Source: Phycicoccus sp. CSK15P-2 (lineage in GTDB: Bacteria; Actinomycetota; Actinomycetes; Actinomycetales; Dermatophilaceae). Taken from it: a stretch of DNA of 64,000 bases. The DNA lies in NCBI RefSeq assembly GCF_016888005.1, contig NZ_JAFDVE010000016.1:1-64000 (forward strand). The letters are read 5' to 3'. This document shows, one piece after another, positions 53,026-62,391 of this stretch. A program made the position numbers and the translations under genes. Positions within the stretch are counted from its first letter, which is position 1. Each line of letters opens with the position of its first letter. The notes under the pieces were generated by a model. The model did not search any database, was not told the origin of the DNA, and saw only the letters and a program-made list of their open reading frames with translations.

Positions 53026-53031
53026 CCCTCA

Positions 53032-53037
53032 AGAGTA
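53032..53037 (-). promoter_or_regulatory. -10 box of leaderless radical SAM gene
   Basis: TACTCT on the minus strand, six bases before the ATG at 53025. Confidence 0.5.
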
Positions 53038-53070
53038 GGTGCGTCCCGGCGCGCACCCAAACGGCGCGAG

Positions 53071-53661
53071 TCACGCCCCGATGGTTCCCTCGGCCGGGAC
53101 GTAGGGCTCGAAGAACTGGTTGGCGGGCATGCCGGCCATACTCATGACCAGGGCCGGCACGGCCATGCCGTCGACCTGCTCACGGATGATGTCGGCGTGC
53201 CCCGCGTGCCGGGCCAGCTCCTCGACCTGGTGGCCGAGGTAGTACCTCGCGTGGATGGGGAGTGCCTCGTGGATGCCGTACCAGGGCGCGGCCGGGGCGA
53301 GCCGCTCCGCCCCGGGGTCTGCCGCGGCGAGGGCGGCGAGGTAGCGGGGCCGCAGCTCGTCGAAGGCGGTCAGGACGTCCTCGACGGACTCGTCGTCGGT
53401 GAGCGAGAACTGGGCGAGGTACTCCGCGTAGGCCGACGGGTCGAGGGGCGGCGGCTCGGGCGCGGCGAGGACCTCGATGGCGCCGCGCATGACGTGGACG
53501 ACGTGCTTGAGGATGCCCGCGACGGACAGGACGCTGCGACACGGGGTGGCGCGGGCCTGGGCCTCGGTGAGGCCGTACGGGGCGGCCCGTAGCGCGTCGA
53601 GCTGCTGGTCGACGTACGCGACGAGGGTCTCCGACTCGTCGTGGACCGTGGGTGGGTACAT
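53071..53661 (-). CDS. DinB-like (DUF664) protein
   Basis: A protein of 196 residues. A four-helix DinB/YfiT-like fold: LVAYVDQQLDALRAAPYGLTEAQARATPCRSVLSVAGILKHVVHVMRGAIEVL with a metal-binding His, LPIHARYYLGHQVEELARHAGHADIIREQVDG with the two further His. Such proteins are thiol-dependent metalloenzymes (mycothiol- or bacillithiol-dependent) in many actinomycetes; the reaction here is unknown. GAGAAGGAGA precedes the ATG at 53661. Single gene, divergent from the reductase gene. Confidence 0.88.
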   Translation of the reverse strand: MYPPTVHDESETLVAYVDQQLDALRAAPYGLTEAQARATPCRSVLSVAGILKHVVHVMRGAIEVLAAPEPPPLDPSAYAEYLAQFSLTDDESVEDVLTAFDELRPRYLAALAAADPGAERLAPAAPWYGIHEALPIHARYYLGHQVEELARHAGHADIIREQVDGMAVPALVMSMAGMPANQFFEPYVPAEGTIGA

Positions 53662-53829
53662 GGGGTCTCCTTCTCGACGCGGGTCGGACACCGACGACAC
53701 CTCTGTTGTAGCGCTCGGCACCGACATCCGGAAGCCGGCGCCGCTCTCCCCCGCCCCGAACCTGTCGTGGTCGTGACGAAGCTCCGCCGGACGGCTGCGT
53801 GACCTGGGCCTTCGTGCTTGGCTGGACCC

Positions 53830-55209
53830 ATGAGCACAGAGCAGCAGGTCGACCTCGTCGTCCTCGGCCTCGGGCCGGGCGGAGAGGCGGTGGCCACCGA
53901 AGCGTCCCGGGCGGGCCTCGACGTCGTCGGCGTCGACGAGCGGCTCGTCGGCGGGGAGTGCCCGTACTTCGGATGCATCCCGAGCAAGATGGTCGTCCGT
54001 GCGGCGGGCGCCCTCGCCGAGGCCCGCCGGGTCGGCTCCCTCGCCGGAACGGCCGAGGTGAGCCCGGACTTCTCCGTGGTCGCGCGACGGATCCGGGACG
54101 AGGCGACGTCCGACTGGGACGACACGGCCGCCGTCCGGCGCCTCGAGGAGGCCGGCGTCACGTTCGTCCGCGGACACGGGCGACTCGCCGGTGCCGGTGT
54201 CGTCGAGGTCGGGGACCGTCGCTTCGTCGCCTCCGTGGGGGTCGTCCTCAACACCGGGACCGCTCCGGCCGCACCACCCGTCGACGGTCTGGCCGACACG
54301 CCCTACTGGACCAACCGCGAGGTGCTGCGGGCCACCGAGGCCCCGGCGACGCTCGTCGTGATGGGTGCCGGCGCGATCGGCGCCGAGCTCGCCCAGGCCT
54401 TCGCCCGCTTCGGGACCCGGGTCACGCTCGTCGAGGCGGCGGAGCACGTGCTGTCCGTCGAGGAGCCCGAGGCCTCCGCCGTCGTCGAGCAGGCCTTCGC
54501 CGCCGACGGCGTCCAGGTGCTCACCGGCACGCGCGTGGGGTCCGTCTCGCACGCCGACGGCCGGTTCACCGTCTCGGTGACCGACGCCGGGGGCACCGCC
54601 ATGGACCTCGCCGCCGACCGCCTGCTCGTGGCGGCCGGTCGCCGGCCGAACCTCTCGGACATCGGCCTCGAGACCGTCGGGCTCGACCCGTCCGCGCGTT
54701 CGGTCGAGACGGACGAGCGGATGCGCGCCGGCGAGCGGCTGTGGGCCGTCGGCGACATCACCGCGAAGGGGCCGTTCACCCACCTGTCGATGTACCAGGC
54801 GGCGGTCGCCGTCCGGGACCTCACCGGGGGCGACGGCCCCTGGGCCAGCTACCACGCGGTCCCCCGCGTGACCTTCACCGACCCCGAGGTCGGTGCGGTC
54901 GGGCTGACCGAGCGTCAGGCACGCGAGGCCGGACTCGACGTCCGGACCGGGAGCGCGCCCCTCGAGGAGAGCACCCGCGGATGGCTGCACGGGCCCGGTG
55001 GTGAGGGGGTCGTCAAGGTCGTCGAGGACCGCGCCGCCGGACACCTCGTCGGCGCGACGGCCGTGGGGCCGGCCGGTGGCGAGGTCCTCTCGATGCTCGC
55101 GACGGCCGTCCACGCACGCGTCCCCACCGCGGTCCTGCGCGAGCAGGTGCTCGCGTTCCCCACCTTCCACCGCGCGGTCTCGACCGCGCTGGGCGCCCTC
55201 GACGGCTGA
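53830..55209 (+). CDS. Dihydrolipoamide dehydrogenase/mercuric reductase-family flavoprotein disulfide reductase
   Basis: A protein of 459 residues. FAD-binding LVVLGLGPGGEAVATEA, redox-active disulfide GGECPYFGCIPSKM (Cys-x4-Cys), NAD(P)-binding VVMGAGAIGAELAQAF, the second FAD motif RLWAVGDITAKGPFTH and the C-terminal interface with the active His in LAFPTFHRAVSTAL. The AFPTFHRAV ending is closer to actinobacterial MerA/Lpd-like reductases of unknown partner than to true lipoamide dehydrogenase (HPHPTLSE). It may serve a small thiol or quinone substrate. The next gene, PIMT-like, follows by four bases, forming an operon. Confidence 0.9.
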   Translation: MSTEQQVDLVVLGLGPGGEAVATEASRAGLDVVGVDERLVGGECPYFGCIPSKMVVRAAGALAEARRVGSLAGTAEVSPDFSVVARRIRDEATSDWDDTAAVRRLEEAGVTFVRGHGRLAGAGVVEVGDRRFVASVGVVLNTGTAPAAPPVDGLADTPYWTNREVLRATEAPATLVVMGAGAIGAELAQAFARFGTRVTLVEAAEHVLSVEEPEASAVVEQAFAADGVQVLTGTRVGSVSHADGRFTVSVTDAGGTAMDLAADRLLVAAGRRPNLSDIGLETVGLDPSARSVETDERMRAGERLWAVGDITAKGPFTHLSMYQAAVAVRDLTGGDGPWASYHAVPRVTFTDPEVGAVGLTERQAREAGLDVRTGSAPLEESTRGWLHGPGGEGVVKVVEDRAAGHLVGATAVGPAGGEVLSMLATAVHARVPTAVLREQVLAFPTFHRAVSTALGALDG

Positions 55210-55213
55210 TCCG

Positions 55214-55804
55214 GTGCCCGGCCCCGACGCCCTCGACATCGCGTTCGCGGCGCACCCCCGTGAGCACTTCCTGCCCCGCGCGGTCGTGGCCGAGGCCGGC
55301 ACCGACGGCCCGTTGTCGATCGGGTACGGACAGACGAACAGCCAGCCCCGGACGGTCCGTGCGATGCTCGAGCTCCTCGACGTCCGGCCCGGCCACCGCG
55401 TCCTCGACGTCGGGGCGGGCTCGGGCTGGACCACCGCTCTGCTCGCCGAGCTCACCGGCTCCGGGGGCGTCGTCATCGGGGTCGAGCGCGTCCCCCAGCT
55501 CGTCGAGCGGGCCGCCGCGGCCGTCGGCGGTGCACTGCTCGGTTGGGCGTCGGTCCGGTCCGCGCAGCCCGGAAGGCTCGGCGCGCCGGACGACGGGCCC
55601 TTCAACCGCATCCTCGTCTCGGCGATGGCCGAGACGCTGCCGACCGAGCTCGTGGCGCAGCTGACCCCGGGCGGCGTGCTCGTCGTCCCGGTGGCAGGCC
55701 GGATGCTGCGCGTCGTGCGAGGCGAGCAGCCGGACGACGACCCGGCGGCGCCCTCAGTGACCGAGCACGGGACCTACCGGTTCGTCCCGCTGGTGAGCGA
55801 CTGA
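55214..55804 (+). CDS. Protein-L-isoaspartate O-methyltransferase-like protein
   Basis: A protein of 196 residues. FLPRAVVAEAGTDGPLSIGYGQTNSQPRTVRAMLELL matches the PIMT substrate loop (IGxGQTxSQP), and VLDVGAGSGWTTALLAELTG is the S-adenosylmethionine-binding motif. PIMT methylates damaged isoaspartyl residues so they can be repaired. GTG start four bases after the reductase stop. It is convergent with the DUF1501 gene. Confidence 0.9.
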   Translation: MPGPDALDIAFAAHPREHFLPRAVVAEAGTDGPLSIGYGQTNSQPRTVRAMLELLDVRPGHRVLDVGAGSGWTTALLAELTGSGGVVIGVERVPQLVERAAAAVGGALLGWASVRSAQPGRLGAPDDGPFNRILVSAMAETLPTELVAQLTPGGVLVVPVAGRMLRVVRGEQPDDDPAAPSVTEHGTYRFVPLVSD

Positions 55805-55842
55805 CCTCCGCCGGGACCGCGGTTCCGGGACCACGTGGCCGG

Positions 55843-57177
55843 TCAGGCCATGACTCCCGGCGCGTCGACCTTCCATCCGGAGAACACCGAGGACGCCTCC
55901 GCGGCGGACAGGCCCATCCGCTTCATGACGACCTCGCCGAGGACGTTGCGGAAGTCGTTGGCTCCCGGCAGGTCGCCGCTCGCCAGAGCGTCCGGAGCCA
56001 GCCCGCCCCACCGCCCGTGCACTCCCCCGCGCACCCCACCGCCGAGGAGGAGAGCGAGGCTCCCGTGCCCGTGGTCGGTGCCGCCGCTGGCGTTCTGCTG
56101 GACGCGCCGGCCGAACTCCGTCATGAGTACGACGGTCGTCGTCGAGGCCTTGTCCCCGAGGGCGTCGAAGAAGGCCGCGAGCCCACCACCGAGCCCGGTC
56201 AGCGCGTTCTTCATGTCCCCGGACTCCACCGTGCCCTGCTGGGTGTGCATGTCCCAGCCGCCGACGTCGACCGTCGCGACCCGCACCGCCGCACCGCCCA
56301 CGACGAGCGAGGCGAGCATCTGCAGGTCCCGGCCGAACGGGTTGTCCGGGAACGATCCGGAGACGGTCGTCGACTCCTTGATCGACGCCAGCTGCGCACC
56401 GGCGTCGAGCGCCACCTGCGCCTGGGTCGCGAACGGGTGGTCGACCCCGGTGTAGAGGCGGCCCAGCGCGGTCCGCGTCCGCTCGGCCATGCCCTTGTCG
56501 GTCTTGACCGTCAACGCGTCGAGCGAGCGCGCGACCAGGGCGCCCTCGGTGCCGAGCAACGAGCGGGTGAGGTTGTTCGTCACCGACATGCCCCGGAAGG
56601 TCGTGCCCGGACCGGACTGCTCGAGGGCGCGGTCGAGCCAGCCCCGCTGGTCGGCGGACGTCGAGCCCCCGCGCTCCAGGCACTCCTGGGCCTGGAAGTG
56701 GCTGCGCGACAGGTCCGGGGTCGAGACGTCGTGCACCGCGCCCACGCGACCGGCGTCGACGAGCGGGCGCAGCGCCCCGAGGGCCGGGTGCAGCCCGAAG
56801 CGGTCGTCGAGGCGGATCAGGCCGGAGCGTACGGCGATGCCCGGCCGGGCGGACGCGAGGTGCGGGTCGGACGCCGGGACCAGCACCGAGAGGCCGTCCA
56901 TGGCTCCCCGGAGGAACACGACGACGAGGGTGCCCGTGGCCTCCGCCGCGTACGACACGCGCGTCGTGACGAGCTGCTGCGCGAAGCTCGCCACCCCGAC
57001 CCCGAGACCCCCGGCGAGCAGCCGGCGCCGGCTGAAGCCGCGTGACCAGGCGTCCTTCCGGGCGAACTCGTCGGCGTCGGCGACGTCCGCGAGGGCACGG
57101 ACCGCGGCGTCGGGCGCGGTGGGCCCGAGGCGGCGCCAGTCGGGGCACTCGGGGTGGATCCAGCTCGGGGTGTTCAC
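55843..57177 (-). CDS. Exported DUF1501 protein (Tat substrate)
   Basis: A protein of 444 residues. A twin-arginine signal in SRGFSRRRLLAGGLGVG (near residue 45) and then the DUF1501 domain: TLVVVFLRGAMDGLSVLVPASDP, SRSHFQAQECLERG, VDVGGWDMHTQQG and MTEFGRRVQQNASGGTDHGHGS, a sulfatase-like metal fold. DUF1501 and DUF1800 proteins are nearly always encoded together and exported; their joint function is unknown. GTG start at 57177. Lies 49 bases downstream of the DUF1800 gene on the same strand. Confidence 0.93.
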   Translation of the reverse strand: MNTPSWIHPECPDWRRLGPTAPDAAVRALADVADADEFARKDAWSRGFSRRRLLAGGLGVGVASFAQQLVTTRVSYAAEATGTLVVVFLRGAMDGLSVLVPASDPHLASARPGIAVRSGLIRLDDRFGLHPALGALRPLVDAGRVGAVHDVSTPDLSRSHFQAQECLERGGSTSADQRGWLDRALEQSGPGTTFRGMSVTNNLTRSLLGTEGALVARSLDALTVKTDKGMAERTRTALGRLYTGVDHPFATQAQVALDAGAQLASIKESTTVSGSFPDNPFGRDLQMLASLVVGGAAVRVATVDVGGWDMHTQQGTVESGDMKNALTGLGGGLAAFFDALGDKASTTTVVLMTEFGRRVQQNASGGTDHGHGSLALLLGGGVRGGVHGRWGGLAPDALASGDLPGANDFRNVLGEVVMKRMGLSAAEASSVFSGWKVDAPGVMA

Positions 57178-57226
57178 GGACGGCCTCCTGGGGCGACGGG
57201 CACCGCGGCGGGCGGCGCGCACCGTG

Positions 57227-59089
57227 TCAGCGGATGAGGTAGGACGGGGAGTCGAAGACGAGACGCGCGAGCTCGGGCGCCGTCGTGCCGCGGGGGTCCT
57301 CGGCCGGGGCGTCGGCCGCGGCGTCGAGGTAGGCGAGGAGACCCGCCGTGGTACTCGCGGTGGGTGCCCGCCCGGTGAGCAGCGTGGTCACCGCTGCCAC
57401 CCACTCGGCGTTCGTGGCACCGTCCGCCGGGGCGAGGTCCGCCGCGAGCGCCTTCCGGGGAGCCATGCCGTCGACCCAGCCGCGCACGAGCCGGCGGTGC
57501 AGGTTCCAGCGGGCCACCATCGAGCTGGCCGACGCCCAGGCCGCCGCGACGTCGGGGTAGCCGTTGGGGGCGGGCCAGGCGAGCGGGGCGTGCCCGAGGT
57601 CACGCATCTGCCAGTACATGTCGCGCACCGCGCCGGCCGTGACCGTGCGGCCGTCGACGCCCAGCGCGCGGACGACACCGGCGAGGTCCTCGACCGGTCT
57701 GCGCCCCTTGGTCCCCGTCGACGACCAGAACTCCTCGTCCCCGAAGAGCGTCTCGAGCACGGGCAGGATCTGGGTGCCGGCGTCGAGGTAGGACTGCGAC
57801 AGGACGTCGAGGAGGCGGTCGGAGGGGGTGTCGGAGACGAAGCGGACGGCCAGCCGCCGCGCGACCGTCCGTGCCGTGGCGGGGTGTCGGGCCAGGTAGG
57901 TGAGGAGGTCGTCGCCGACCGCCAGGCCGCCACCGGCGGAGCTGTTGGCCGAGGACCAGCCGAGCACCGACACCGCACCGGTGGCGTGGTGCTCGGGCTC
58001 GTACACGAACTCGTGCTGGCCGGTGATCCGGCGCCCCGACATCACCCGGGCGCAGTCGACGACGTCGGACTCGGAGTAGCCGGACGCCACGCCGAGCGTG
58101 TGCAGCTCCAGGAGCTCTCGGCCGTAGTTCTCGTTGACGTGCGCCTTCGTGGACGAACGGTTGTCGAGGTAGACGAGCATCGCCGGGTGCCGGGCCGAGG
58201 CGAGCAGCATGTCGGTGAACGAGCCGAACGCGTGCCGGCGGATGACCCGCTCCTCGTAGTCCGGCCCGCTGGCCCACAGGCCGTCGCTCGGGATGGTGAC
58301 CTGCAACAGGTTGTGGAAGACGTCGACGACCGCCTCGTACACCTCGCGCGCGCTGAACATCTGCCGGCCGAGCGAGGCGTACCCCGTCTGGTACATCGCG
58401 TCCCAGGAGAACTCCTTCACCCGCGCACGCACCGTGGCGATCGGCGCCCCCGCGAGCGGGAAGAGCGAGGCGACGTGGTCGCCGGCGGGGTCATCGAGCG
58501 AGGGGTCGAGCTGCTCGGCGAGCCATCCGTCCAGCCCCGCCGCCTTGACGGCGGCGACCGCGGGCGCACCGGACGAGAGGCCGGCGCGCCGCACGACGTG
58601 GGCACGGGAGGCAGGGGTGTCGGCGACGGGGAGGGCCAGCCGGCCGGCCCTGCGCCTGCCGACCTCCGGCGCGTCGTCGCCGGGCACGGGGTCGGTCAGC
58701 GATGAGTAGCTGGCGTCGCGGTCCGGCGTCGTCGCGCCGTCCGCGGGAGTCCCCGCGCCGGGCCCTGCGGGTGGCGCCGAGGTCGTGGGGTCCGGCGAGG
58801 GCTGCGGCGCGGAGGTGGAGGTGCTGTCCGCGGTCGTGGACGGTGAGGGGGTCCCGCCCGGTGGACGACGGGCCGGGGCCGGCGCTCCCGCGGCAGTCTG
58901 GCGCTCCGGGCCGCCGAGCAGCCCATGGACGCCCACGGCGCCGGCACCGAGCAGCGCCGCGGCGCCCGCGCCGATGGTCGAGCGGCGCACGACGGACGTC
59001 GGCGCGCGGTGGCGCCCTCCGTCCCACTCCTCGAGGAACGCGGTGTCCTCACCGGTTCCGGGCATGGCGGACGAGTCGAGATCGGACAT
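57227..59089 (-). CDS. Exported DUF1800 protein
   Basis: A protein of 620 residues. A Tat-like N-terminus (VVRRSTIGAGAAALLGAGAVGVHG, residues 33-56), a Pro/Thr/Ser-rich linker (to about 140), then the DUF1800 domain: HVVRRAGLSSGAPAVAAVKAAGLDGWLAEQLDP, MLVYLDNRSSTKAHVNENYGRELLELHTLGV and RVMSGRRITGQHEF, ending in LARLVFDSPSYLIR. It belongs with the DUF1501 gene downstream. The pair's role is not established; partners in other bacteria are exported and often appear in secreted or surface fractions. The ATG at 59089 is preceded by a weak AGGG site. Confidence 0.92.
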   Translation of the reverse strand: MSDLDSSAMPGTGEDTAFLEEWDGGRHRAPTSVVRRSTIGAGAAALLGAGAVGVHGLLGGPERQTAAGAPAPARRPPGGTPSPSTTADSTSTSAPQPSPDPTTSAPPAGPGAGTPADGATTPDRDASYSSLTDPVPGDDAPEVGRRRAGRLALPVADTPASRAHVVRRAGLSSGAPAVAAVKAAGLDGWLAEQLDPSLDDPAGDHVASLFPLAGAPIATVRARVKEFSWDAMYQTGYASLGRQMFSAREVYEAVVDVFHNLLQVTIPSDGLWASGPDYEERVIRRHAFGSFTDMLLASARHPAMLVYLDNRSSTKAHVNENYGRELLELHTLGVASGYSESDVVDCARVMSGRRITGQHEFVYEPEHHATGAVSVLGWSSANSSAGGGLAVGDDLLTYLARHPATARTVARRLAVRFVSDTPSDRLLDVLSQSYLDAGTQILPVLETLFGDEEFWSSTGTKGRRPVEDLAGVVRALGVDGRTVTAGAVRDMYWQMRDLGHAPLAWPAPNGYPDVAAAWASASSMVARWNLHRRLVRGWVDGMAPRKALAADLAPADGATNAEWVAAVTTLLTGRAPTASTTAGLLAYLDAAADAPAEDPRGTTAPELARLVFDSPSYLIR

Positions 59090-59324
59090 GAGAACCCTGC
59101 TTCTGCGTGTCCAACGGAAAAATGAGCGACCGGCACGGGGACGGGTGCGAGAGCCTGCATCCGGGCCGGTATGGGGGACAAAAATACTGAAACCCGGCGA
59201 GCGCGCAAGACCCTGGACCCGTGTTTCTCACACAGGCGGCGAGTTCGTGCGTCTCCGCACCGCGCTGCGGGCGCCCCCGAAGGGCCGCGCGTCGGGCGAC
59301 GTCGGCAGGGGGCGACCTCGCGGG

Positions 59325-61193
59325 TCAGCCGTCGTAGTGGGCGTCCAGGAGAGGCTTGTACTTGTCGGCGACGACCCGGCGCTTGAGCTTCAGGCTGGGA
59401 GTCAGCTCGCCGCTCTCGACGGTGAGGTCGGACTCGAGGATGGTGAACCTTTTGACCGTCTCCCACCGGTTGAGCCCCGCGTTGAGCTCGTCGACGTAGC
59501 CCTGGACCATCTCTCGGCACGCGTCCGAGGTGACGACCTCGGTGTATGAGCGGCCCTCCATCCCGTGCTGCGCCGCCCATCCGGCGATGGCGTCGGGGTC
59601 GAGCGTCACGAGGGCCGAGACGAAGTTCCGGTCGGCGCCGTGGACGACGAGCTGGCTCGCGTAGGGGCACAGCCCCTTGAAGGTCGACTCGATGACCGAG
59701 GGTGCGACGTACTTGCCGCCGCTCGTCTTGAAGAGGTCCTTCTTGCGGTCGGTGATCCGCAGGAAGCCCCGGTCGTCGAGCTCGCCGATGTCCCCGGTGT
59801 GCAGCCAACCCTCGGCGTCGATCGTCTCGGACGTGGCCGCGGGGTCGTTGTGGTAGCCCTCCATGTTGCCCGGGCCACGCATGAGCACCTCGCCGTCCTC
59901 GGCGATCTGCACCTCGATGCCCGGCAGCGGCCACCCGACCGTGCCGTAGCGGTAGGCCTTGACCCGGTTCACGAACGACGCCGCGCTGGTCTCGGTCAGT
60001 CCGTAGCCCTCGGCGACGAGCATCCCCATGCCGTCGAACCAGCGGGCGACGTCCTGGTTGAGGGCCGCGGAGCCGGAGATGAAGAACCGGACGTTGCCAC
60101 CGAAGCGCTCGCGGATCTTCGTCGCGACGAGCTTGTCGAGGACCGCGTGCTTGCGCGCCAGCAGCCCGGACGGCGACTTCCCCTGCTCGCGCAGGATGCT
60201 GACCTGCCGCCCGGTCTCGCTCGCGGCCGCGAACAGCTTGGCCTTCAGACCGCCCTCCGCCTCCATCATCATGTGGATCCGGGCGTGGGCCTTCTCGAAG
60301 ATCCGCGGGGCCGCGCCCATGAAGGTGGGCTTCACGACGGCGAGGTTCTCGACGATCTTGTCGATCCGCCCGTCGATGGCGGTCGGGAAGCCGATCTGGA
60401 GCGGCAGGGTGAGGAGGTTCTTGCCGAAGACGTGCGCGAGCGGGAGCCAGAGGTACTGCAGGTCGTCCTCGGAGAGGATGCTGATGGCCTCGACGGCGGC
60501 ACCTTCGTACGTCCAGGCGCTGTGCCGCAGCCGCACGCCCTTGGGCCGGCCCGTGGTGCCCGACGTGTAGATGATCGTCGCGAGCCGGTCGGGGGTGATG
60601 GCCTCGATCCGGGAGTCGATGACCTCGGGTTCCTCGGCGATCCGGGCCCGCCCCAGCTCGCGCAGGGCCTCGAACGTCGTCGTCCAGTCGTCGTCGGCCT
60701 CCCCCTCGAGGAGCACGACGTGCTGGACCCCGGGGATGCGGGACCGGATCGAGCGCAGCTTCTCGAGCTGCTCGGCGTTCTCGGCGAAGACGACCTTCGT
60801 CCCGGAGTCGTCGAGGATGAACGCGACGTCGTCGGCGATGGTCGTCGGGTAGATCGTCGTCGTCGCCGCGCCGGCCACCATCGTCGCGAGATCGGCCAGG
60901 GCCCACTCGTAGCGGGTGGACGAGGCGATCGCGACCCGGTCCTCGGCCTCGACCCCCAGGGCGACGAGCCCCGCGCCGAGCTCTCGGACCACGACATCGG
61001 CCTCGTTCCAGGACACCGTGACCCAGTCGTCCCCCGCAGCCGTGGTGACGGCGTGGAGGAAGGCGGGGCGGTCACCCGAGGCGGCGACGCGGTCGCGGAA
61101 GAGGTGCGCGACGCTCCGGGCCCGGTTCTCGAGGACCGCGTGGTCGACAGGCTCGTCGGCGGGAGAGTGGATCTGCGGGCTCACGGGCTGCAT
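59325..61193 (-). CDS. Long-chain fatty acid-CoA ligase (FadD15-like)
   Basis: A protein of 622 residues of the adenylate-forming family: A3 motif IIYTSGTTGRPKGVRLRH, the FadD signature YLPLAHV-like LWLPLAHVFGKNLLTLPL, A5 AEGYGLTETSAASF, A8 GWLHTGDIGELDDRGFLRITDRKKDLFKTSGGKYVAPS and the catalytic lysine in LTPSLKLKRRVVADKY. It activates fatty acids with ATP and transfers them to CoA. GAGGA lies eight bases before the ATG at 61193. Single gene, about 235 bases upstream of the DUF1800 gene. Confidence 0.94.
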   Translation of the reverse strand: MQPVSPQIHSPADEPVDHAVLENRARSVAHLFRDRVAASGDRPAFLHAVTTAAGDDWVTVSWNEADVVVRELGAGLVALGVEAEDRVAIASSTRYEWALADLATMVAGAATTTIYPTTIADDVAFILDDSGTKVVFAENAEQLEKLRSIRSRIPGVQHVVLLEGEADDDWTTTFEALRELGRARIAEEPEVIDSRIEAITPDRLATIIYTSGTTGRPKGVRLRHSAWTYEGAAVEAISILSEDDLQYLWLPLAHVFGKNLLTLPLQIGFPTAIDGRIDKIVENLAVVKPTFMGAAPRIFEKAHARIHMMMEAEGGLKAKLFAAASETGRQVSILREQGKSPSGLLARKHAVLDKLVATKIRERFGGNVRFFISGSAALNQDVARWFDGMGMLVAEGYGLTETSAASFVNRVKAYRYGTVGWPLPGIEVQIAEDGEVLMRGPGNMEGYHNDPAATSETIDAEGWLHTGDIGELDDRGFLRITDRKKDLFKTSGGKYVAPSVIESTFKGLCPYASQLVVHGADRNFVSALVTLDPDAIAGWAAQHGMEGRSYTEVVTSDACREMVQGYVDELNAGLNRWETVKRFTILESDLTVESGELTPSLKLKRRVVADKYKPLLDAHYDG

Positions 61194-61415
61194 GGGACGG
61201 TGTCCTCGGCGTCGGTGTCGGGGTCGCAGGAATCCTGGCATATCGCCTGCTCGCAGGGAACCGATTCGCCTCCGGCGAGTCGACATCGTGACCCTCGGGG
61301 ACCTCTCGCCCGCGTACGCATGGCGTGCAGCCGCCCACGACGAGCCGGGAGGAGGTCCTGGTCCGGTCCCGTGCCGCGGCGGCTGACGACCCGTCGTCCT
61401 GCCGTGCGAGCCCGC

Positions 61416-62378
61416 TCAGGCGGGCACGATCTTCGCGAGCAGCTCGCGGCACCGCTCGACGTCCCCGGCCATCGCGGCCGTGAGCTCCTCGACGCTGTCG
61501 AAGCGCAGCGTCGGACGGATGTGCTCGACGAACTCGACCATGACGGTCTCGTCGTAGAGGTCGAGGTCGTCCCGGTCCAGGACGTAGGCCTCCACGGTGC
61601 GGCGGTCCTCGGTGTCGAACGTCGGGTTCGTCCCGACGCTCAGGGCGGCCGGCAGCGTCCGGTCCGGCTCGCCGTCCTCGCGGTCGAGGCGGGTCAGCCA
61701 GCCGGCGTAGACACCCTCGGCCGGGACGAGCCCGAGGCTGTCCGGGCCGAGGTTGGCCGTGGGGTAGCCGAGGCCGCGACCGCGGTGGTTGCCGTGGACG
61801 ACCCCGCCGACGACCCGGTGCGGGCGGCCGAGGATGCGGGCCGCCTCGGCCACGTCGCCGTCGCGCAGCTCACGGCGGATGACGGTGGACGAGTACCGCT
61901 CCCCCTCACCGACGTCGTCGAGCGCGATGACCTCGAACCCGAGCCGTTCGCCGAGGTCGGCGAGGGTCGACACGTCTCCCGAGTTGCGGTAGCCGAACCG
62001 GGTGTCCATCCCGACGACGACGCACCGGGCGTCGAGGCCGCGGACGAACACCTCGCGGACGAAGTCCTCGGGGCTCTGCTGGGCGAACTCGGCCGTGAAG
62101 TCGATGACGAGCAGGCCGTCGACCCCCGTCTCGGCGATGAGCTCGTCCCGGACCCGGGACGGTGCGATGAGCTCCGGGGCGCTCTCGGGGTGGAGCACCG
62201 CGACGGGGTGGGGGTCGAAGGTGACGGCGACCGACGGCAGGCCCATCCGTGCACCGGCCTCGACGAGGGCGCCGAGGACGGCCTTGTGGCCACGGTGGAC
62301 ACCGTCGAAGTTGCCGAGGGAGAGGACGCACGGGCGCAGGGCCTCGGGCGTGCGGGTGTGGTCGGACCATCGATGCAC
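61416..62378 (-). CDS. ribF: Bifunctional riboflavin kinase/FAD synthetase
   Basis: A protein of 320 residues. The N-terminal FAD synthetase domain has VLSLGNFDGVHRGHKAVLG (nucleotidyltransferase motif) and FDPHPVAVLHP; the C-terminal riboflavin kinase domain has VVHGNHRGRGLGYPTANLG and the late TLRFDSVEELTAAMAGDVERCRELL. It makes FMN and FAD. The GTG at 62378 is chosen over the GTG at 62387 because TAGAGT lies seven bases upstream of it and the protein then begins VHRWSD, the usual RibF start. Eleven bases separate it from the truB stop. Confidence 0.96.
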   Translation of the reverse strand: MHRWSDHTRTPEALRPCVLSLGNFDGVHRGHKAVLGALVEAGARMGLPSVAVTFDPHPVAVLHPESAPELIAPSRVRDELIAETGVDGLLVIDFTAEFAQQSPEDFVREVFVRGLDARCVVVGMDTRFGYRNSGDVSTLADLGERLGFEVIALDDVGEGERYSSTVIRRELRDGDVAEAARILGRPHRVVGGVVHGNHRGRGLGYPTANLGPDSLGLVPAEGVYAGWLTRLDREDGEPDRTLPAALSVGTNPTFDTEDRRTVEAYVLDRDDLDLYDETVMVEFVEHIRPTLRFDSVEELTAAMAGDVERCRELLAKIVPA

Positions 62379-62385
62379 GAGGGAC

Positions 62386-62391
62386 ACTCTA
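62386..62391 (-). promoter_or_regulatory. -10 box of leaderless ribF
   Basis: TAGAGT on the minus strand, seven bases before the GTG at 62378; it overlaps the truB stop codon (62391-62389). Decides the ribF start. Confidence 0.5.
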
